Shown piece by piece: positions 31,566 to 42,227 of a stretch of DNA of 64,000 bases. Position 1 is the first letter of the stretch. Every line of letters starts with the position of its first letter. The notes beneath the pieces were generated by a model. The model did not search any database. It was not told the DNA's origin and saw only the letters and a list, made by a program, of their open reading frames with translations. The position numbers and the translations under genes were made by a program. This stretch comes from Odontocerum albicorne (taxonomy: Eukaryota > Arthropoda > Insecta > Trichoptera > Odontoceridae): positions 16,879,064 through 16,943,063 of the forward strand of contig OX463841.1 in the NCBI GenBank assembly GCA_949825065.1. Direction: 5' to 3'.

Positions 31566-31584
31566 CCCTAACAGAGACTTAGTA

Positions 31585-31935
31585 GTCTTCTTCTTCTTTT
31601 AGGCCTGTTGGCCTGTTATGGTCCTGCATCATTGCTTCCCTCTTGTGACGTCGACTGCCAGCTGTCTTTCCATCTTTTGGGAGGTCCTCCTGGAGATCTG
31701 CTTGCTTGGGGGATAGTGCCCCTGGCCATCCTTACGGCTCTTGGTTCCGCCATTCTGGATACATGTTCGTTCCAAAACCTTCTTCTCTGCTGTCCCCATC
31801 TGACAATATCTTCAACTTCGCACATCCTTCAGATTTCTGTGTTTCGTACTCTATCACGAAGTGTTTGGCCAGCGATACTCCTGAGTACCTTCATTTCGCT
31901 GGTTCGAGGAGATTTTTAGTTCTGACAGTGTCGGC
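31585..31935 (-). pseudogene. Non-LTR RT C-terminal relic, type 3
   Basis: The minus strand reads MCEVEDIVRWGQQRRRFWNE, then HVSRMAEPRAVRMARGTIPQ, PGGPPKRWKDSWQSTSQ, and upstream MKVLRSIAGQTLRDRVRN. The order L-R-x-x-x-G...R-D-R-x-R-N, W...H-x-x-R-M, P-P-K-R-W is a LINE RT tail, with a (gaa)n 3' tract (cttcttcttct at 31590). Other copies are at 46150-46400 (plus) and 56999-57093 (minus). Confidence 0.75.
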
Positions 31936-31954
31936 TCTGGACTCTATGCTGTAT

Positions 31955-32125
31955 GCCATTATTTATTTATTTATTGTTACACATGACAAGAAATATACAT
32001 AATTTGCGAAAAAACAACAGGTAATTTAATTTAGACATACATTATTTTAATTGATCTGGGTTTGTCGCCTTTCATTTGTCGTATCCCCAGTAAACTAGGC
32101 TTTTGCCTGTATCTCATTGAGGATT
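31955..32125 (+). repeat. R-C repeat
   Basis: tacacatgacaagaaatata, cataatttgcgaaaaaacaa, tatccccagtaaactaggct and tttgcctgtatctca are shared with 43179-43340 (near-identical) and 52380-52510 (minus). About 165 bp, possibly a SINE or LINE 3' end. Confidence 0.75.
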
Positions 32126-32612
32126 ATGGGGCGGACACAGGTCTTGTATATCCTCACCTTGCTTTGGATGTTCATATAGTTGTTAGTGTGACTTACTAGT
32201 GTGATGGTTTATATGTAAATATGTATAAAAGTACAAAAGCTCTTTATTTGACTGTGGCATTCTTTTCATGTAGATAAATGTAAACTTTCTTCCTTCTGAC
32301 CAGCTGATAGGATATTGAATACGTGACAGATTTAGCAAAAAATAACTTGAAAAGGAAAAAAATGCCAAATATTCGTACCTAAAAAATAATGGCAGGACTA
32401 GATGACACAAATGGAAGTCATCAAACTACGGATATATCATAATTAATTAGTAAATTTGATGGAAAACGCATTAATTTTAATACCACGCTTTCATGTTGTA
32501 ATCCACGCTATATATTTTCATCATGATAATAGTTATCAAGAGAAGCATTTGTGATAAAAGTTGGTCTTGATCAATTTTATTATGATTAAAATAATTTCAC
32601 AGATGTCGCAGC
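32126..32612. other. No gene recognised
   Basis: Contains ggaaaacgcattaattttaa taccacgcttt (about 32460), which recurs in the same orientation at about 33380. Confidence 0.5.
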
Positions 32613-33182
32613 TATACTCAAGAAAATGTAGCATTGTCCCTGTGACGTTTGAAATGTCATGTCTCAAAGGGATAAAATAGTTTTTTTTACAAATCGAATC
32701 GTTTTTTCATAAATCGAAAAATTGTTTTTCTCTATACTAACGTTTTAAGTCCTAATTTTCATTATGCTGACTTTCTAATGTATTGTATGATTTGTATCTA
32801 TCTTTTAATATGCCAAGATCCACTATGAATTAATACTAATTACGAATATTTAATTTTATGTATAAAAAAATCGAAAATCTAATTATCGTATACCCCATCC
32901 CTAGCCAATGCAGACTAACGTAGTGACTTTTGACGAACGTCGCCAAATATCATTTGATTTTAACGAACTGACATATTTTTGCTAATTTGTAACAAGATGT
33001 ATTAATTTGTCATTAATGTTAGTTTTGTGTAATGTATTTACCTAAATAACTTGCTATTTATTAGAATCGAGGCTTATATTAAAGTTTATAAAATAATTAA
33101 ATTTACTGAACGTCGTTACAACGTTGTATTGGGGCAAATTTGTGAAACGTCACAGGGACCATGCTACATTTTCTTTAGTATA
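32613..33182. mobile_element. TIR element X
   Basis: 570 bp. Ends tatactcaagaaaatgtagc and, inverted, tatactaaagaaaatgtagc, continuing into the pair cattgtccctgtgacgtt / catggtccctgtgacgtt. A lone end is at 10045-10135. No coding region; target duplication possibly TA, not certain. Confidence 0.7.
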
Positions 33183-33215
33183 ATTACAAAGCTTTTTTTG
33201 TGTTTTGTAAAAAGA

Positions 33216-33307
33216 TGGTCTTGACCACTTAATACTACGCTTTCAAAATGCAAAGTATCCGTATGCCCGTTAATATGGTTTAAAGCGTGGCATTAAGTGG
33301 TCAAGGC
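33216..33307. repeat. Hairpin MITE
   Basis: ggtcttgaccacttaatact acgcttt at the left is mirrored by aaagcgtggcattaagtggt caaggc at the right (arms about 26 bp, loop about 38 bp). Confidence 0.7.
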
Positions 33308-33310
33308 AAG

Positions 33311-33880
33311 GTTTACTTTTCAAAGCTTTTCATTATAATAAAATCGACCAAGACCAGCTTTAAATTCAAAGGAAAACGCATTAATCTTAATACCACGCTT
33401 TTTTGGATACATATTAGGGTTTCTGATTGTAGGTTAAGATAAACATCCCCCTATACAATTTATCTCAATTAACTTGACGAATAAGACTTGCTCATGTTAT
33501 TTAAAAAATAGGTTTGTCTATAATTTGCTCTCCGATGCAATGCTCATATTCAAGGCGTTGTTGTGGATCTTGTGGCTTTGATTATTTTACCAATGAAATT
33601 TTCTACTGAAAGAAGTGCCAATCCTTTTTAAGATTCGTGGATATATATTTCTAGATATTCTTAACTGAGGTGACTGCTCTCTAGTTGTAGTCGCTTGATC
33701 ATCAGCAGCCACTCTATTGCACACTTTGAGAATTCTCATTAATATGGATATTACGCGGTTTTCCGGCTGGAGGCAAGTCAATTACTGATCCCTGCTGTTG
33801 AAAAACGTGCAATTCATCTCCTAATTGTTGATCTTTTTTGACAATCTCCATTATTGAAATTACGTCAATATGTGTGTTGT
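33311..33880. other. No gene recognised
   Basis: No supported feature apart from the direct repeat noted near 33380. Confidence 0.5.
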
Positions 33881-33885
33881 GGTCA

Positions 33886-34408
33886 TGTACGCTACTGATA
33901 CAAAGAACTGTAACAATAGGTGTATTGCTGCTGCTCGATACTCGGAGAATTCAGCTCACGTTGAAAGCCATAGATCGGTGAAAGGTAGCAGGGTGAAGAG
34001 ATTCCTTTTAGGGAGGTAGTAGATGGTCTCAAGTAAAATGCAGTAGGCAGAGTTAACTGAGAATGTTTATTTTTGGTTTTGGAGGTTCTTATGTGCGGCC
34101 AATCGCTCATCGCAAGCACCTGTTTTCGCCTGCCTTCGGTCACAACTCGCGAAATATCACAATTTTCGCCAGTTTTGCGCATGCAGAGGCCGGCCGACTT
34201 GTGATACTGTCTCGCAATGACCGCGCACAAGGTACATTTCCGTTACGTTCGCGACACAGCGCGAACCCCAACAAACAAAATATACATACAAAAAATCGCA
34301 AAAATACCAAATAACATAAAAAATAACCAATAATTTATAACATACATATGAAACAATTAAGAAAATAAATATATTTTATGTTTTATGATGATGCACGCGC
34401 CCGATACA
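33886..34408. mobile_element. Solo LTR-A
   Basis: 523 bp, tgtacgctactga to gcccgataca, with exact duplications ggtca at 33881-33885 and 34409-34413. Confidence 0.9.
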
Positions 34409-34413
34409 GGTCA

Positions 34414-34667
34414 AATAATTGACTTTTAATATGCGAAATAAAGTTCAACGTTTTTGGTTCGTCACTTTGTTAAATTCTTCATAATAACGCTTAATGATGC
34501 TTTTTAAATTATTTAAATAAAAAAATATATACGAGTATATGAATGTTTGAAGCTCAACCATGACTGACGGGGCATCCGGTACAATATTTCTACCTATTAA
34601 ACTCTTAGGCCGAGGCCACACCAAAAGTGCTTCGTTAGGTGCTAAACTAGGTTTTACGTGACTCATA
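34414..34667. other. Flank of hAT element 4
   Basis: Includes ggccgaggccacaccaaaag (34609) whose partner ggccacaccaaagtgctacg lies beyond the hAT element at 35731, so the two flanks may belong to one older repeat. Confidence 0.4.
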
Positions 34668-34675
34668 TAATAGGT

Positions 34676-35711
34676 CAGTGGTCCCCAACCTTTTTGTCGC
34701 CGCGGACCGGTCAACGTTTCATAATTTTACCGCGGCCCACTGGGGGGGGGGACATTGAATGTAGTTTTTTTTTAAATTTAATAACAATATATTTGTACAA
34801 TATATAATAATAACATTTACAACTGTGGCACATAAGTTATAGTGACAAATAATAGTAGAGAAAATACAAGGTTTGTGGGAAAAATGAAGAAAAAATATAT
34901 AATAACAATGAAGGATTATTAAGTTTGGATTGATGGGTATTTTCAATATTTTTAACGTTCAACGGAAGGTTGAAAGTATTTTTTTCCAAGATAGAGAAAA
35001 TAATTTATTTTGAGAATGCTTAGGGTTAAATATCGGGATTTTAATGTTATTCTGATATCTTGCAGATATATTAACTTGAAAGTTATTTATCTATTTTCTT
35101 TAAAAGTTTTGATGTTGAAGTTTTATGTGTTTTGATTTAATATTTTTAATTGAATCGTGTTTATTTCGGCTCTGCCAGACCAGACTCCCGGTACATTATT
35201 ATTTAGATACATATTGAAATGGAAAAGCCACGTCCCGTACAGCTCGTATCTATAAAGAAGCTTCCAACAGTTAAGTACGAGTATATATCCCGATTTTCAC
35301 TTTTTTAAGTATTGATAAGATCTCAAATCTCAATCAATAGACGTCTCGACTCGATCTTCGACAGAGGACGACTTTTGACATCTTATGTATATATTAAGTA
35401 TATAAAATATATAGTATTTGCCTTGTTTAAGTTACGGCAAGACCGCCTTCGGAATCAAGGACAACTCCGCATGCGGCATGCATATGGTAGTGTGGTGTTG
35501 TTTTATTTCGAAGGTATTGTCGGAAGGTCGGTGGTAACTTAGCGTGAAGGGGTTTTCAACGGAATAATTATTTTTAGCTATAATTAAGTTTTATTGGGTA
35601 TGTTCGATTTTTCAAAAGTAATTTTGATTTTTAAGCAGGCCCTTGCGCGGCCCAGTACCATTTGGTCCACGGCCCGGTACCGGGCCGCGGCCCATAGGTT
35701 GGGGACCACTG
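34676..35711. mobile_element. hAT non-autonomous element 4
   Basis: 1036 bp with perfect duplications taataggt (34668-34675, 35712-35719). Ends cagtggtccccaaccttttt and, inverted, cagtggtccccaacctatgg. Contains a run of ten G at 34742. No hAT transposase recognised. Confidence 0.9.
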
Positions 35712-35719
35712 TAATAGGT

Positions 35720-36639
35720 GACTTCATGCCTGGCCACACCAAAGTGCTACGCACAAATTCATTTGACAGTTGGGAGCGGTTGAGTCAACACACGATGTCA
35801 CTCTCAAAACTAACCAATTTCATTATAACTTACCATCTTTATTTACTTTCTGTGCAACTTCATTCCAAAGTGATTTTATTACATGTACATTTTTGTATTG
35901 TATAATTTGCTCGATGTGTTCCACAAAGGCTCCCTTTTATACACAGCTGTCATTAAAACTTCCGCCATCTTATAAATTAACCAACACGTCTGTTCGCTAG
36001 GAGATTCACTCGATGACTAATCGTCATGCAACGTGGCGCGAAGCGTGCAGTGTGGCCACTGCGATAGAATGCGGTACGTTGGTTCGCTAGGACATGTCGC
36101 CTAACTCGCAACATAGCTCTTAGCATCAAGCGAGGCTCCTGCCTGTGTGGCCGACGCCTTCGAGTAGTGTGTGTGGTGTCACGAATTCTCTTCACCCGAC
36201 CAGGAAGGTTGTTTTTCGTGTCTATTGTGGGGGACCAGGTATGCTATATTTTACTGGCTTCCGGTGATAGGGGTAGAAATTTAAATGAGGCAAGGTGATC
36301 AGCCATGCGGTTCGAGGCCAGACTGGTAGAAGATACACGTTCTACTAATTGGGGCACATATACCGACAAATATGTACAAAGTTCACTTTATATGCATAAA
36401 TAATGAATTTATTTCCGTTTTAGGCATTCGTTTGAAAATATAAATTGTTCCCAACCAATCAGAAAAAAAGGTTTCAAGTGTTTGGTAAAATATTTAAATT
36501 TGAGCTTCGTACAATTAAAATAAAATAATTAGAAAAATAATTCATAGTTTAAATGAATACATTCATTATTTGAGGATTTTAATTTTATACAATATAACAA
36601 ACTTAACAATTTAATCTGCAGCTGGGCTATGGGAAGTAG
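35720..36639. other. No gene recognised
   Basis: A 72-residue arginine-rich minus frame (35977-36195) is not supported as a gene. Confidence 0.5.
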
Positions 36640-36760
36640 GATAACGGGGAAACCACGTAACAAGCTACGTCACTGAAGGAAAATATAGTGCTTTTTGAGT
36701 CGCTGTTTCAAACACGCTATCGATGGAGCGAGTTTTATGTTCGGGGTATTTAAAAATATT
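36640..36760 (-). pseudogene. CR1/Jockey-like RT tail scrap
   Basis: The minus strand contains NIKLAPSIACLKQRLKKHYI, equivalent to NIRLAPSLACFKKRLKKLLI in the 17995-19510 relic. A short 3' remnant of the same family. Confidence 0.6.
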
Positions 36761-36937
36761 CGTTATATTATATTAAAAACCAAAACTCTATAAATACAAC
36801 CTTTGTTTTGTCATATCGAGATATATCAGTTCATGCGGCTGGATCATTTATTGAGAAAGGCTACATTTTGTCTTCAGAGCTGAGATTGGGATTACCCATG
36901 TGTAAAAAGTATCTGATGACGCAGAATAGAAGCGAAC

Positions 36938-37255
36938 GGAAGCAAGTTGTCTCAACGTTGAAACCTCGATCCGTTTCGTTGTCGTTGTTGCTCAGTCCCG
37001 TAGAGGAGGATCCCCTCGCCATTTCGACATCAATTAAATCTGAAAGCAAGTTGTCTCAACGTTGAAACCCCGAGCCGTTTCGTTGTCGTTGTTGCTGAGT
37101 CTCGGTAGTGGAGGATCCACTCGCCATTCCGACATCAATTCAATCTGAAAGCAAGTTGTCTCAACGTTGAAACCCCGAGCCGTTTCGTTGTCGTTGTTGC
37201 TGAGTCTCGTAGTGGATGATCCCCTCGCCATTCCGTCATCAATTAAATCTGAAAG
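36938..37255. repeat. Three tandem copies of a 105-bp unit
   Basis: Units begin at 36941, 37045 and 37150 (agcaagttgtctcaacgttg) and share gagccgtttcgttgtcgttg and gaggatcc. They lead straight into a reversed R-B repeat, and the unit is itself part of R-B (compare 7720-7790 reversed). Confidence 0.9.
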
Positions 37256-37264
37256 CGAAGCTAT

Positions 37265-37385
37265 GCCGTGGAGTTTTTTTTTCCTTTAAGTGAGTGAGTC
37301 GTTGTACATCAGCAAATTCACCGGCCACACTGGATCCTATGGCACACCAAAGTGAGATGATCAAAACATACCGACATGTTTTCTT
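37265..37385 (-). repeat. R-B repeat
   Basis: Reverse of 7602-7700: gcaaattcaccggccacact, ggatcctatggcacacc, accgacatgtt. Confidence 0.65.
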
Positions 37386-37407
37386 TGTCTCTTTTTTGAA
37401 ATAATAT

Positions 37408-37556
37408 ATATGAAGTCATAGGTATCCTCATACCCTCGAATACTAGGCGGAAAAAAATCTGTGCTCTTTGAGGGAAATAACACAACACAGCGCGGGGTTC
37501 GAACTGGCGACTTTCCCCACGGAAGTCCAGTGCGTTACTGCGCGGCCATGCACATC
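37408..37556 (-). mobile_element. tRNA-derived SINE-1
   Basis: Tail gaagtcataggtatcctcat, B-box complement gggttcgaact (one change) at about 37495, and head complement ttactgcgcggccatgcaca. Confidence 0.75.
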
Positions 37557-37657
37557 CGATCCGTTTAGGACATTAATGATGGTCATTCGATAACAGCGTG
37601 GAGCCACTTCCTCGGAATAAAATTAAGTTGTTTTAGTTTAGTTTCGAGTATACTGAA

Positions 37658-37975
37658 TACTTTCTTCTTCTCGGTTATGGCCTGAATGCTGAGGAACGTG
37701 ACCCACATTGATATTGCTGTAGGTTGCGCACATTGTTCTCCAGTCCGGTGTTCCGTTTTCCTAAGAACCTATGGCGAAGTCAGCCCCGTAGCACTTTTCA
37801 ATTGATCTCGACAGTGCATGGTGTTTTATCTCTGCTCTTACGACCTTCCACTTTGATAGCGACTATGAGTCTCTATGCCTGCCTTCCTTACGCGAAATGT
37901 GACCGCAGAACTGATGAATGCGACTTGTGCACAATTCTGAAAGCCTCTCGGAGACTGATGGCTTAAGTACCTAAG
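37658..37975 (-). pseudogene. Non-LTR RT C-terminal relic
   Basis: The minus strand, across shifts, reads NTMHCRDQLKSATGL, LRKTEHRTGEQCAQPT and ends QAITEKKK into a (gaa)n tract at 37660-37668. D-Q-x-x-x-A-T-G and E-x-R-x-x-x are RT-tail features. Family uncertain. Confidence 0.4.
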
Positions 37976-38193
37976 TATTTTTTTTAATTTCATGAATGCT
38001 AGAAAAGACGCGTGTTTCACTTAGTGGTGTCGTTTATGATTTTTTTATAAAATAAATGAAACAATTATTTTTTTATTTTGTTTCACCTCTGTTTTATTTA
38101 AGTTATACCGGTTTTAAAGACCTGCGTCTTCCTCGTTAAGTGAAGATGAACTAAATTATTTCTGAAATATATTTTTTCTAATTGTTATATGTA

Positions 38194-38338
38194 CAGGAGA
38201 TGGGGAGGGGGGTAGTTGGTTATAAAAACAGAGGAGTAGATAGGCGTCAAAAGGATGACTTCCTGTTCAAAAGTCATCCTTTTGACGCCTACCTACTCCC
38301 CTGCCTTCATTAGCCACTACTCCCCTCCCCCTCTCCAG
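38194..38338. mobile_element. Hairpin MITE with TA flanks
   Basis: Arms: caggagatggggagg... and taggcgtcaaaaggatgact, mirrored by agtcatccttttgacgccta and ...ctcccctccccctctccag. Flanked by TA (38192-38193, 38339-38340). Almost fully palindromic. Confidence 0.75.
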
Positions 38339-38389
38339 TAGCTATTACAATAAAAATAAAAATATATATTATAGATATAATTTAGTTCG

Positions 38390-38450
38390 TCTTCACCTGA
38401 CGAGAAAGACGGAGGTTTTTGAAACCGGTAGTGAACTCAAATAAAACGGC
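38390..38450 (+). ncRNA. Hammerhead-ribozyme-like motif
   Basis: CTGACGA (38397-38403), then helix II AAAGAC / GTTTTT (38405-38410 with 38415-38420, loop ggag), then GAAA at 38421-38424. This is the correct order and spacing for a hammerhead core. Helix III after GAAA (ccggta) lacks an obvious partner. Confidence 0.3.
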
Positions 38451-38729
38451 GGTAAATAAAAATAAGTGTTTTATTTATTTTTTAAGTGTTTAAATTAATT
38501 TCTTTTTATATGTTAGCAGTATTCGTTATGCTAAAAAGTAAGAAAATACTACTGTAATACAATAAAAACATATAAGTCAGTGCATCGAGGTGAACATCTG
38601 GAAAACACATATATACCAAGAATCTCTCCGCTGCTCGACGAGGTCGTCGCATGCCTCCCCTAGAATCCGAATGTTTACCGTTAGACGAAGCGTGTATCTC
38701 GCTACCAATTCGAACATAATTCAGTCTTG

Positions 38730-38790
38730 TTTGTGCTCCCCTGAGGATGAGGTGAAAGCTTTGAAACCGGTAGGGTTATACCGTTACAAA
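38730..38790 (+). ncRNA. Hammerhead-ribozyme-like motif
   Basis: CTGAGGA (38741-38747), GAAA (38763-38766), then helix III CGGTA / TACCG (38768-38772 with 38779-38783) followed by TTA, giving a U-H position. Helix II is weak (G-U rich). An aataaa follows at about 38800. Likely the same repeat family as 38390. Confidence 0.3.
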
Positions 38791-38820
38791 AAGTGGAATA
38801 AACAGTGTTTGATAAAATAA

Positions 38821-39284
38821 ATTACAATGAAAACATTTATAAGTTGTATAATTAAAAAAAATATCTTATATGACCCATATTTCCCTAAATCTATTCAAAT
38901 AAATCCTCTAAAAGCAAATTATTGATTTCACATTACAGAGTCGCTACTTTAATCATCGCTACAGGCTAGAGCGGGCGCTGAATGTCATTCTAATTGCACA
39001 TTTCCCAGTCCCCTCGGCTTCTCCGCATCCATGTATCGCTGCAGTAAATTATTTCCCTGCCGCGTGTCTGTGTACTTGCACCTAGGCAGGCAGCTATCAT
39101 TATGCTCGCTCCACCCCAACCATATAGCTATACGGCACTCGCAGCCAGATGAGAGCGCTATTACTGTCGTCATTCGGAAAATTTCTCTCTTAAGATTCGA
39201 AAAACAGTCGTTACAAAATAAAATTGGTAGCATTTTTACAGACAAAATTTATGAAATGATACATTTTCTTTTGAAAATAACGTA
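38821..39284. other. Apparently single-copy sequence
   Basis: GC-richer between about 38950 and 39170 and unlike any repeat here. Overlapping frames on both strands look like chance. Confidence 0.4.
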
Positions 39285-40016
39285 CAGTACCCGGCGGTAA
39301 GTAATACACATCGGGCTTAACCCTTTAACGGGCATAAGCAAAAATCAGTCGCATATGCGACCACCCTTATGGTTATACTTAGAAGGATTCATTTTCTTAA
39401 TGAAACGTTTTTAAGTAACACAAATGTCAAATGTCAAATTGGCAAATGTAGTGGACGGGCAGAGGTCTTATTTAAGACGGATCGTCGTGAAGTTAGCTGC
39501 ATGCTCAGTAGCAACGATCTAAACATCCGGTGAATTTATTGTCAAATATGTAAATAGGTATTATAAGTAAATCACCATTCATTATATCTCATATAAGAAT
39601 TGTATTTCCTAATACAACCTAAACAGAGATATTATTACCTAAACATTCATTTGTCACTTTTGCGGCCACTGACATGACCCCTGAAATGGGCATAGGTCTC
39701 ATATGCGACCGCCTCATTAAAAAAAAATAAAAACACATTTTCGAAGAAATAAAGTTGATTTGATACACATAATAATGATTTATTCAACAAAAAACTCAAT
39801 ATTTCAAAAATAAAAACTTGCCCTATAAAGGGTTAAACTCAAAACGTATGAATGACAGAGACGACACTCTACAAAGCCGAAGTTAGCCGATTATGGCCGA
39901 CAATCTCTTCCTTAAGAAAGAAGCTATCGGCTAACTTCGGCTTTGTAGAGTGTCGTCTCTGTCATTCATACGTTTTGAGTTTAAGCCCGATGTGTATTAC
40001 TTACCGCCGGGTACTC
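39285..40016. mobile_element. M1 palindromic MITE, split by a TTAA element
   Basis: Ends cagtacccggcggtaagtaa and, inverted, gagtacccggcggtaagtaa, flanked by TA (39283-39284, 40017-40018). Without the insert, the two arms are about 91 bp each and match perfectly except at the outermost base (for example acagagacgacactctacaa against its exact complement at about 39940). Other copies: 58626-58820 and an end at 24485. Confidence 0.85.
39321..39832. mobile_element. piggyBac-type TTAA element (pB-B) inside M1
   Basis: 512 bp between TTAA at 39317-39320 and 39833-39836. Ends ccctttaacgggcataag and, inverted, ccctttatagggcaagtt. The phrase catatgcgacc occurs near both ends (39351, 39703). No transposase frame. 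Confidence 0.85.
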
Positions 40017-40079
40017 TACATGAGGTTTAACAGTTTTTCACATACTCTTATATATTTTAATCTTTATTAATTTTCGTCC

Positions 40080-40215
40080 ATCCAGTGTTGGACATCTGAT
40101 GTCCTCGGGTGTGAGCTAAAAACATCCTATGTCCTCGCGGCCGGGCTCGCCCTTTATATGTGGGGTGTATCTCGGCCGGGGGGATGTTATGAGATGAGCC
40201 CAGACCTTTTGATAG
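40080..40215 (+). repeat. Repeat R-D
   Basis: tgtcctcgcggccgggctcg, cccttta, ggggtgtatctcggccgggg and gatgagcccagaccttttga match, in reverse, both units at 50300-50640. Confidence 0.7.
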
Positions 40216-40369
40216 CTTCTCTTTTAAATGTATAGTTTGCTATTTGTTTTGAGATAGATGTGTATGTGCGATTTTAGAATGTATTTAAACGTATGATATT
40301 ATACATATTCGTACTATGTTGTTATCAATAAATCTATACTTATTTGCATAGGTTTTATACATACAAACA

Positions 40370-41440
40370 TACCATCACGCTACTTCCCTGTCGGGGTAGG
40401 CAGACATAACATAACACCAGACTTTCTTATCTCGGTACACATTCTTTGTATTTTCTATATCCATACTACCTTGATCAAAAAGTTTTAGGACTTTATTCAT
40501 AAAATCGGAAATACAAGTTTATTCATCAAAATCGATATGGTCCCCTTCAACGTACTCCCCATCGACTGCAACGCACTTACGCCGGCGATTGATCCAATCC
40601 TCGAAACACCGCTGGTACTCAATTTTCGGTATGTCCATCAGAGCGGTCTTGGATTTTTTTCATGACATCCTCTCGGGTGCTGTAACGCGTTCCGCGAAGC
40701 GGTTTTTTAAGTCGGTTGAACAGGAAAAAGTAGCAGGGAGCCAGATCAGGTGAATTCGAAGGCTGCTGGATAGTATTCGTGTTGTTTTTGGTCAAAAACT
40801 CATGGAAATCATGTCTTTCGCGATTTCAACGCGGTCCTTTTTTTGCATGAAATTGAGGTGTTTCGGCACCAGTTTTGTAGCGACACGTCTGAGGCCCAAA
40901 TCACTAACCAAAATGTCTTGAGCGGATCCATAAGCGATGTTCAAGTCCTCTGCCAACTCTCTAATGGTCAATTTGCGGTTTTCGGACAACATTTCTTTGA
41001 TTTTATCGATGTTTTCATCGGTTTTCGACTACCACTGCGTTCGTCATCCTCGATCGACTAACGACCACTTCTGAAGCGTTCGTGCCACCGAAAAACACTT
41101 GTCCAAAATTTTCAAGGTCTGCGTACCGTTAAATCCGTTTTTCACACAAAATTTAATGCAAACTCGTTGATGCCATTTTCAAACTTCTAAAAAATCGAAA
41201 ACACGCACAAAGGTAGATGTACTCAGTACAGCGTAACTTTTACAAATGTCAAGCTATGACGCTGAAATTTGAAGGGAAGTGTCAATAATAGATGTGGCGA
41301 CTGACAGCGGCGCCACACGGTGGCCGGTCTTAAAACTTTTTGATCAAGGTAGTATATGTTTTCATACAACACTTGCGATATCTTTAACTTACTACGTTTC
41401 CTTCTTTCAAAATATTCTCTTGATCCAACCATATGGACTG
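40370..41440 (-). pseudogene. RTE-like relic split by a mariner
   Basis: Left part: accatcacgctacttccctg and caccagactttcttatctcg. Right part beyond 41354: ctttcaaaatattctcttga tccaacc. In other copies (20440-20610, minus) these pieces are contiguous, so mariner-C derivative 2 (40466-41352) landed in the relic. Confidence 0.55.
40466..41352 (-). mobile_element. mariner-C derivative 2 (887 bp)
   Basis: Ends ctaccttgatcaaaaagttt and its exact inverse, flanked by TA (40464-40465, 41353-41354). The minus strand has the N-terminal piece MLSENRKLTIRELAEDLNIA...GLRRVATKLVPKHL (40792-40992) and a frameshifted C-terminal piece with the FDE end near 40520. The middle is deleted as in 24841. Confidence 0.85.
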
Positions 41441-42225
41441 AATCCTAAAGCTGAGAACGTGATCAAGAAGTTGATGGTATCGTATTTACGAATTAAGTTA
41501 TTGAGAGCGTCCCCCACTCGTACACGGAATGACCTTATTGAACGAATTTTCCGATATTGATTTCTTCCATATCTCAGTGAATAAATTGAGTATTGAACTA
41601 TTTAATATACATGTGTATTTATTTAATATAACCGAGTCATTTCACAGAAAAGCATGAGTCATTAATTGTTATTTTTTTTTATTTTATCTAATCAAACTAT
41701 TCTTAAATTATGCATTTTGTTCGTTGTGATTAAGTTAACCCTGTATCAATAATAAAATATTAAAAAAAAAGAAGTAAAATTCTACTACGAGTGTCAAATT
41801 TCCACAATGTGAGAAAACCCAATTGCCTTTTTCCTCCATTATAAAGGCAATGGGGTTTGCTCCAGCTGCAGGCGTGGCCCTAGGGAGGGGCTGATTTATT
41901 GACTGGGCGCCAATATTTTTAGATCTTTCGACACTTAATAAAGCGTCAATGTTTCCATTTATTATATTCACCTTCTCTTCTCTTCCCCTTAATGGGGTCA
42001 TAAAATCTTGACTGGATTTTTCGGTTCTCGGCTATCAGTAGACGTTTTGACATTTGATTTAGACTTTTTCTAAGTCCAGGACATCCAAGATCTTTTGACA
42101 CTTGTACTAGTTTTTTCAACCAAGATCATCGTGATGAACTGATATTTAAAATATTCGTGTGAATGATTTTATATATTTAGATAGAGTCATCCCAGACCAT
42201 GAAATTGAGACTACATGATAACATA
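41441..42225. other. No gene established
   Basis: A plus frame ending at 41560 has a protein-like end (KAENVIKKLMVSYLRIKLLR then ASPTRTRNDLIERIFRY) but starts in mariner sequence; I cannot name it. Rest AT-rich. Confidence 0.3.
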
Positions 42226-42227
42226 TA

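Larger units (their letters stand above)
38040..38480. mobile_element. Palindromic element containing a nested palindrome
   Basis: Outer arms are inverted copies of ttaagtgaagatgaactaaa (left, 38140) and ttagttcgtcttcacctgac (right, 38382), extending to accggttttaaagacctgcg and ggaggtttttgaaaccggta. An inner MITE (38194-38338) sits between them. Confidence 0.65.

Noticed and set aside
31608..31919. 103-residue plus open frame
   Set aside because: Antisense shadow of the type 3 LINE RT tail on the minus strand.
35977..36195. Arginine-rich 72-residue minus frame
   Set aside because: No recognisable family and no supporting signals.
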